DNA from: Camarhynchus parvulus
Lineage: Eukaryota > Chordata > Aves > Passeriformes > Thraupidae
DNA length: 64,000 nt
Direction of reading: 5' to 3'
NCBI RefSeq assembly: GCF_901933205.1
Contig: NC_044572.1
Span: forward strand, 65,258,965 to 65,322,964
A program made the translations under genes and the position numbers. Shown in pieces: positions 59,658 to 64,000 of the stretch; the first letter of the stretch is position 1; every line of letters begins with the position of its first letter. The notes under the pieces are model-generated. The model saw only the letters and a list, made by a program, of their open reading frames with translations, was not told the origin of the DNA and did no database searches.

Positions 59658-60074
59658 GTTGCTGGTTTGGGCTGAGATAAAATATTGTCATAGTAGCTTG
59701 TGTGGGGCTGTGTTTTGGGTTTGTTATAGCAGTGTTGATAACATGGGGATGTTTTATCTGTTGGTGAACAGTGCTTACAGAGTGTAGAAACCTTTTCTGT
59801 TTCTCACACCACCCCACCAGTGAGTGGGCTGGGACTATGCAAGAGGTTGGCAGGGGAAGAGGTTGGGACAGCTGACCCCATTTGACCAAAGGGATATTCC
59901 ATAACATATGATGTCATGTCCAGCAGTAAAACAGAGTGTGAGGGGAGTGGGTGAAAGGTGTTTGGGGACTGGCTGGAGATCAGTCGGTTGGTGGTGAGCA
60001 ATTATTTCCTTTTGCATCACTGTTTACTTGCGGCTCCCTCCCTACTCCCTTTTCTTTTTTTTCCCTTAATTTAA
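59658..60074 (+). mobile_element. Solo LTR, 5' part, interrupted by CR1
   Basis: Related to the LTR at 53328-53919: TGCTGGTTTGGGCTGAGATA, CATAGTAGCTTG, GTGTTGATAACATGGGGATG, CAGTGCTTACAGAG, then the shared core GACAGCTGACCCCATTTGAC and CAAAGGGATATTCCATAACA, and a degraded TATA region around 59923-59931. Downstream it leaves the first LTR's pattern and carries GTTTGGGGACTGGCTGGAGA, CAGTCGGTTGGTGGTGAGCA and TTTTGCATCACTG, which mark another subfamily of the same LTR group. The LTR stops in TTCCCTTAATTTAA where a CR1 begins and resumes at 60632. The first base is approximate to within a few positions, and no target-site duplication was seen. Confidence 0.88.
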
Positions 60075-60631
60075 AAAAATGAACTCTGGTAGCCCAGAAG
60101 GCCAAACATATCCTGGGCTGCATCAAAAGCAGCATGGCCAGCAAAGCAAGGGAAGTGATTTACTGTGCTGTTCTGCCCTGGTGAGACCCCACCTGCAGTG
60201 CTGCTTCCAGCTCTGGAGCCCTGAGCACAGGAGGAAAGACTTGGACCTGTCAGAGCAAATCCAGAGCAGGGCCACCAAGATGATCAGAGGGATGGAGCAC
60301 CTTTCCTGTGAGGGAAGGCTAAGGGACTGGGATTGTTCAGCTGGAAAAGAGAAGGCTTTAGGGTATTCAATTCATGACTTTTCAGTACCTGAATGGAGCC
60401 TACAAGAACGATGGAGAAAGATTTTTACAAGAGCACATAAATGACAGGACAAAAGGGAACAGCTTCAAATTAAGAGAGATTAGGTTTAGATTAGATGTTA
60501 GGGAGAAATGCTTTACTGGAAGGTGATGAGTTTCCCAGAGAAGATGTGGATTCTTCATCCCTGGCAGTGTTCAAGGCCAGGTTGAATGGGGCTTTGAGCA
60601 ACCTGATGATCTTTAAGGTCCCCTCCACCCC
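60075..60631 (+). mobile_element. CR1 LINE inserted inside the solo LTR
   Basis: Sense-strand, 5'-truncated CR1 starting within ORF2. An almost continuous frame (60079-60444) still shows the late ORF2 stretches 'ALVRPHLQCCFQLWSPEHR', 'QSRATKMIRGMEHLS' and, after small shifts, 'WSLQERW'. It continues with GTGTTCAAGGCCAGGTTGAA and GGGGCTTTGAGCAACCTGAT and ends at GATCTTTAAGGTCCCCTCCA, with no ATTCTATG tail. Both junctions fall inside LTR sequence that is contiguous in the relative at 53328, so CR1 arrived after the LTR. Frameshifts and truncation make it inactive. Confidence 0.92.
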
Positions 60632-60751
60632 TGTCTGCATCTAAACCCATGAGATTTTATACTTTTATCCTTCTGACTCTAACCCCTATTCCAGTGAGAG
60701 TGAGTGAGCAGCTGAGTGGTGCTTAGCTGCCTACTGAGGTTTATCATTAGA
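60632..60751 (+). mobile_element. Solo LTR, 3' part, after the CR1 insertion
   Basis: Resumes at TGTCTGCATCTAAACCCATG, matching TGTCTTTATATCAACCATGG in the first LTR. It then carries TTTATCCTTCTGACTCTAAC, GTGAGTGAGCAGCTGAGTGG and TGCTTAGCTGCCTACTGAGG, ending with a decayed TTTATCATTAGA. The pieces at 59658-60074 and 60632-60751 add up to about 537 bp, close to the 592 bp of the intact relative. Confidence 0.85.
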
Positions 60752-63700
60752 AAAATCGTGTGTCTATCCATCTTTTCAGGCACACAGAAAAAGGCTAGGA
60801 ACATCACAACCTATGAAGTGAATGAATTGAATGTAAGCCTAATTTTGAATTGAATGTGAGTGTGTTAATAATCTTTATAAAGGCATATTGCAAAAAACTC
60901 CTTTCTTTATAAATAAAAAAAAAAAGAAAAATTAAAAAGAAAAAATATAGTATGGATCTGAAATTACTTTGAAGGACCTGATCACAAAATTGATGATTAA
61001 AGGAGGATAAACATAGTGCTTTTGGCTTCAAAGGTCAGCCCTGCTGAATTTAAGTGACTGATGGATTCTCTTCACTGGAGGTGCAATTTTCCCCCGAAGA
61101 AATATTTCTTAAAGACCAAGGATGGCTACCTGGTATTTATGAGAGAGTCCAAAGGGAATTACAAGCGGGGCTGTTAGGGTTATCATTTACTCAGTGGTTT
61201 CTGCCAATATTGTAGCACAGGGATCCCACAGCACTGCTTCTTAGCATGTGATAGATGGTGCCCCAGGTGAAGGTGAGGGAGGAGTGAGGGCAGCCCCCGC
61301 CGTGATAAACTGTTGCTTTGCTGCTCCTGCCATGAACCCGCTGCTTCTCCTCCAACACCTCAGCTGTGCTGGGCATTGCTCTCCTTGCTAACGCACCTGG
61401 GCATTGGGGTGCACCCTGGGGAGATTCTGGGTGCACAGCTACCAACAGGAGGGTTCTTTCCTTCCGTGTGGCAGTGCGGTGAAAAGCGTACATTTTATGG
61501 CTGCGCTTGTAAGACCCTTGTTGTACACTGGTCCAAGTGATTTCTGGTGGCTGATACAGCATAAAATATCAACTGTTATGAGAAATATGTACCTGAGAAT
61601 GCTCCAGTGGAAAAGTGTGTTGTTTTGATCTCTCCTAGAACTGCAGCTGGTGATGGGAGCCTGTTAATAGGGTTGTGGTGCTAAAAGAGTGTTTTTGTGC
61701 ATCTCTCTAATTCCTCCATTTTTGTATTAAAAAATACATTACTTTCACTACAGAAAGTTATTAATACACCTTGCATATTTAATCTAGCATCCTTAGTTTT
61801 TTCTCTTGTGGGGAAAAAAAAGCATAATTGGGTGAAAAATTAGAAAACAAAATGGACTATCCAGTTTAAGAACTTCTAAGTAATTGTTTTGCTTTGCCAT
61901 TTTACTACAAATGGACTTAAAAATAACTTAAGTCCATCCCTAATTAATGCAAAATACATCAGCCAGGTATGAAATAAAATACCTGGTGGGATCTCAGATA
62001 CTTTTTATGTTGTGTTTTGATTGCTGAGAAGATCATGTACTCTGTTTTTGCTGTATTCTTTCAGGACTGCAAGCTAGTTGAATGCTAATGATTCAGCTGT
62101 TATCCAGCTAAAGAAAATAGGCTGGTGAGGTTAACTAAGGCCACAGTAAGCATCAGTTGATGCAGAGTTGAATGTGTTACATTTGGTACTATAAAGATAA
62201 AAGGAAAAGCAATGTCTACCACCTTCATTTAAAAAAAACAATGACGTGTCCCCCACCAAAGCAAACAAACAAAAATAAATTTCCTGGAAAACCTAAATAA
62301 TAGGAAGTTCTCGAATCCTAAGAAAATCAGTGTTTAGACCCTAATGTTATTAATGTCTCTTCTGAACTCATTATTAATCTGTCTTTGCCTTTGTTGTCCT
62401 TATCATGCTTTTAAAGATGCCACTCCAAGTCTTCCCATTAATGTTTGGATTTCTGGACTGTTGTGGCTTCACGAGTCCTTATTGCTGCATCTTTGGCTCT
62501 TCTACAATGCACAGATGTTGACCATGGTTGAAAATGTTGCATTCACAATTTGTCTTGATCAGTTCTCTTCTGCTGGCAGCTTTTCACCATTCTACTTTGA
62601 GGAGGAAAGGAGCCCCTTCAAGCTTTTGTTGCTTTTGGTTCATACAGGTGGTTCTTTACTGCTGTTCCCCTTTGAGTTGTAACAAGCTATATGCCATGCC
62701 ATTGGGCTTGAAACAAGTAACCTGTTGCATTCAGTGGATGTACAGTTCCAGTAGCTGGAAAAGAAAGGCACATACTACCTTGTCCTGAAAACCCATCCCA
62801 GATTTTGGATTTGGGACTGGAGTTGTTTTCTGAGACATACAATGACCAGATCTGTGACTTGAGCCTATCTGCAGGGTCTTGCTGGGGCTTTATTTTCAAT
62901 ATTGCACAGTGCTCTGGGGCAGAGAGCTTTGCAACAGCTGTGGCCTGTGGTGCAGGGGCTGTTTGGGCAGGGCTGGCTCTAGGAGGAGCAGGAGCTGCTG
63001 GATTCACAGCCCCCAGCATCGCTTCGATGGACTCGGCACCCCAAGAAGGATGCTGAAATCAAGGAGCGATGGCAAAGGTCAGCAGGCTCTCAGCATCAGC
63101 AAAGCCACGGCAAAAACTCAGCCCTTGATTCATTAGTGAGAAACTGGAATGACAATGCAGCCTTTTTCCATCGAGCACTTGTGGCCCCATCCACTGTCCA
63201 TTGTATTGATTTCAGTGAAATCTAAGCACATAGTCAGAAATAGGCACTTCTTTGCCTGGTGCCCTCAGGAGAGAGTTTCCTCAAGTGGGGCCAAACATGT
63301 ACTTTGTACAGGGCATCTTCTGACCCAGAAGGTCATCTAAGGCTTCTGAGGGATTCTAAAGGGATATTTTTAATTGTTCAAAGTCTTGTTTTGTTTTCAG
63401 GCTCAGCAAAATAACCTGAAAGTGTGTTTGTGTAAATGCTGAAGGGAAAATCTGTCCAAGGAAGAAGCTTGTTATTCATTGTGGGTCAGGTCCTGCAACT
63501 GTGGAGTCAGACTGAGTTTTGCCATTGATTTCAGTGGACACAGGGGCAATCTGTCTGGCCATTTTGAATGAATAAATTTTATTCCCACATAGAGACAAAA
63601 GTAGCTGGTATTAAATTGAGGCCTTTTTGCTGATGCGATATATAAATCATGAAGTTATTGTATGTTTGCTTAATTATAACCTCAAAGTAGAGAAAAATTT

Positions 63701-64000
63701 TCATCCTTTCAATGGAACTCCCAGCATAGGAAAAGAGGCACAAGTGGGACCCATGTAAATGCCAGATTACAGAAATGTTCCTGTGGTTGACAGCTTTGGT
63801 ACTGTCATCTTTAGGTAAGGTGTATTCTGCAGCAAACTCCGTGTCATGTTACTAGTTACTCTCTGGGGGTAGAAATTATCTACTTCTGGCCTGCTTCCAC
63901 TTAAAACTAAGTTTTTGTTGGCATTGCTTCATCTGATCTTAAGTTATGGTCTTTTGTCTATGTTACCAGGTTTTTTTAATTATCCTATACAAATTTATTT
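60752..64000. other. Unique noncoding sequence to the window end
   Basis: No supported gene. 62344-62682 (112 codons, hydrophobic) and 62687-63019 (minus, 110 codons) are open but unrecognised. 61250-61520 and 62930-63050 are locally GC-richer. A perfect 10-bp inverted repeat is at 61911-61937. Confidence 0.5.
60909..60948. repeat. A-rich low-complexity tract
   Basis: Almost pure A with single T and G interruptions. No adjacent retroposed sequence was recognised. Confidence 0.85.

Noticed and set aside
62344..63056. Hydrophobic and Ala/Gly-rich ORFs near the end
   Set aside because: Leu- and Ala-rich translations of locally biased DNA on both strands; no signal or membrane topology that would convince, no similarity recognised.
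1..64000. Search for tRNA, rRNA, mitochondrial insertions and internal retroviral gag/pol/env genes
   Set aside because: None recognised by eye on either strand; only solo LTRs and CR1 fragments were found.

Overview
This window looks like nuclear DNA from a bird, probably a songbird. The interspersed repeats are CR1 LINEs, several ending in the avian CR1 tail (ATTCTATG-type octamers) or its reverse complement. Two solo LTRs belong to a family I recognise from passerine genomes. The rest is AT-leaning, CpG-poor sequence with short ORFs full of chance stops. There is no bacterial, viral or organellar gene, no operon, no CRISPR array and no tRNA or rRNA. I could not support any protein-coding gene. 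The window is intergenic or deep intronic.

Layout. 1-20147 is mostly unique sequence with two CR1 fragments (3372-3690 minus, 4950-5226 plus), an AT-rich block at 12468-12575 and a TAAT/octamer-rich candidate conserved element at 15530-15900. 20148-20840 holds two CR1 copies head to tail. 20841-37599 has a microsatellite (26341-26380), an unexpected CpG cluster (27230-27296) and three stretches with the texture of conserved noncoding elements (27740-28110, 29440-30070, 33480-34160). 37600-39133 holds an ancient and a younger CR1. 39134-50239 is unique apart from a possible ancient CR1/L3 tail. 50240-51205 is the longest CR1, covering the reverse-transcriptase end and 3' UTR. 53328-53919 is a complete solo LTR with a perfect 5-bp target-site duplication. 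59658-60751 is a second, related LTR split by a CR1 insertion.

The repeats do not work together as a system; they are a fossil record. The clearest biology is the dated nesting (LTR first, CR1 into it later), the mosaic relation between the two LTRs, the CR1-on-CR1 junction, and candidate regulatory blocks in a gene-poor region. I did not find an undescribed functional system. Comparative alignment, which I cannot run, would decide the conserved-element and candidate-exon calls.
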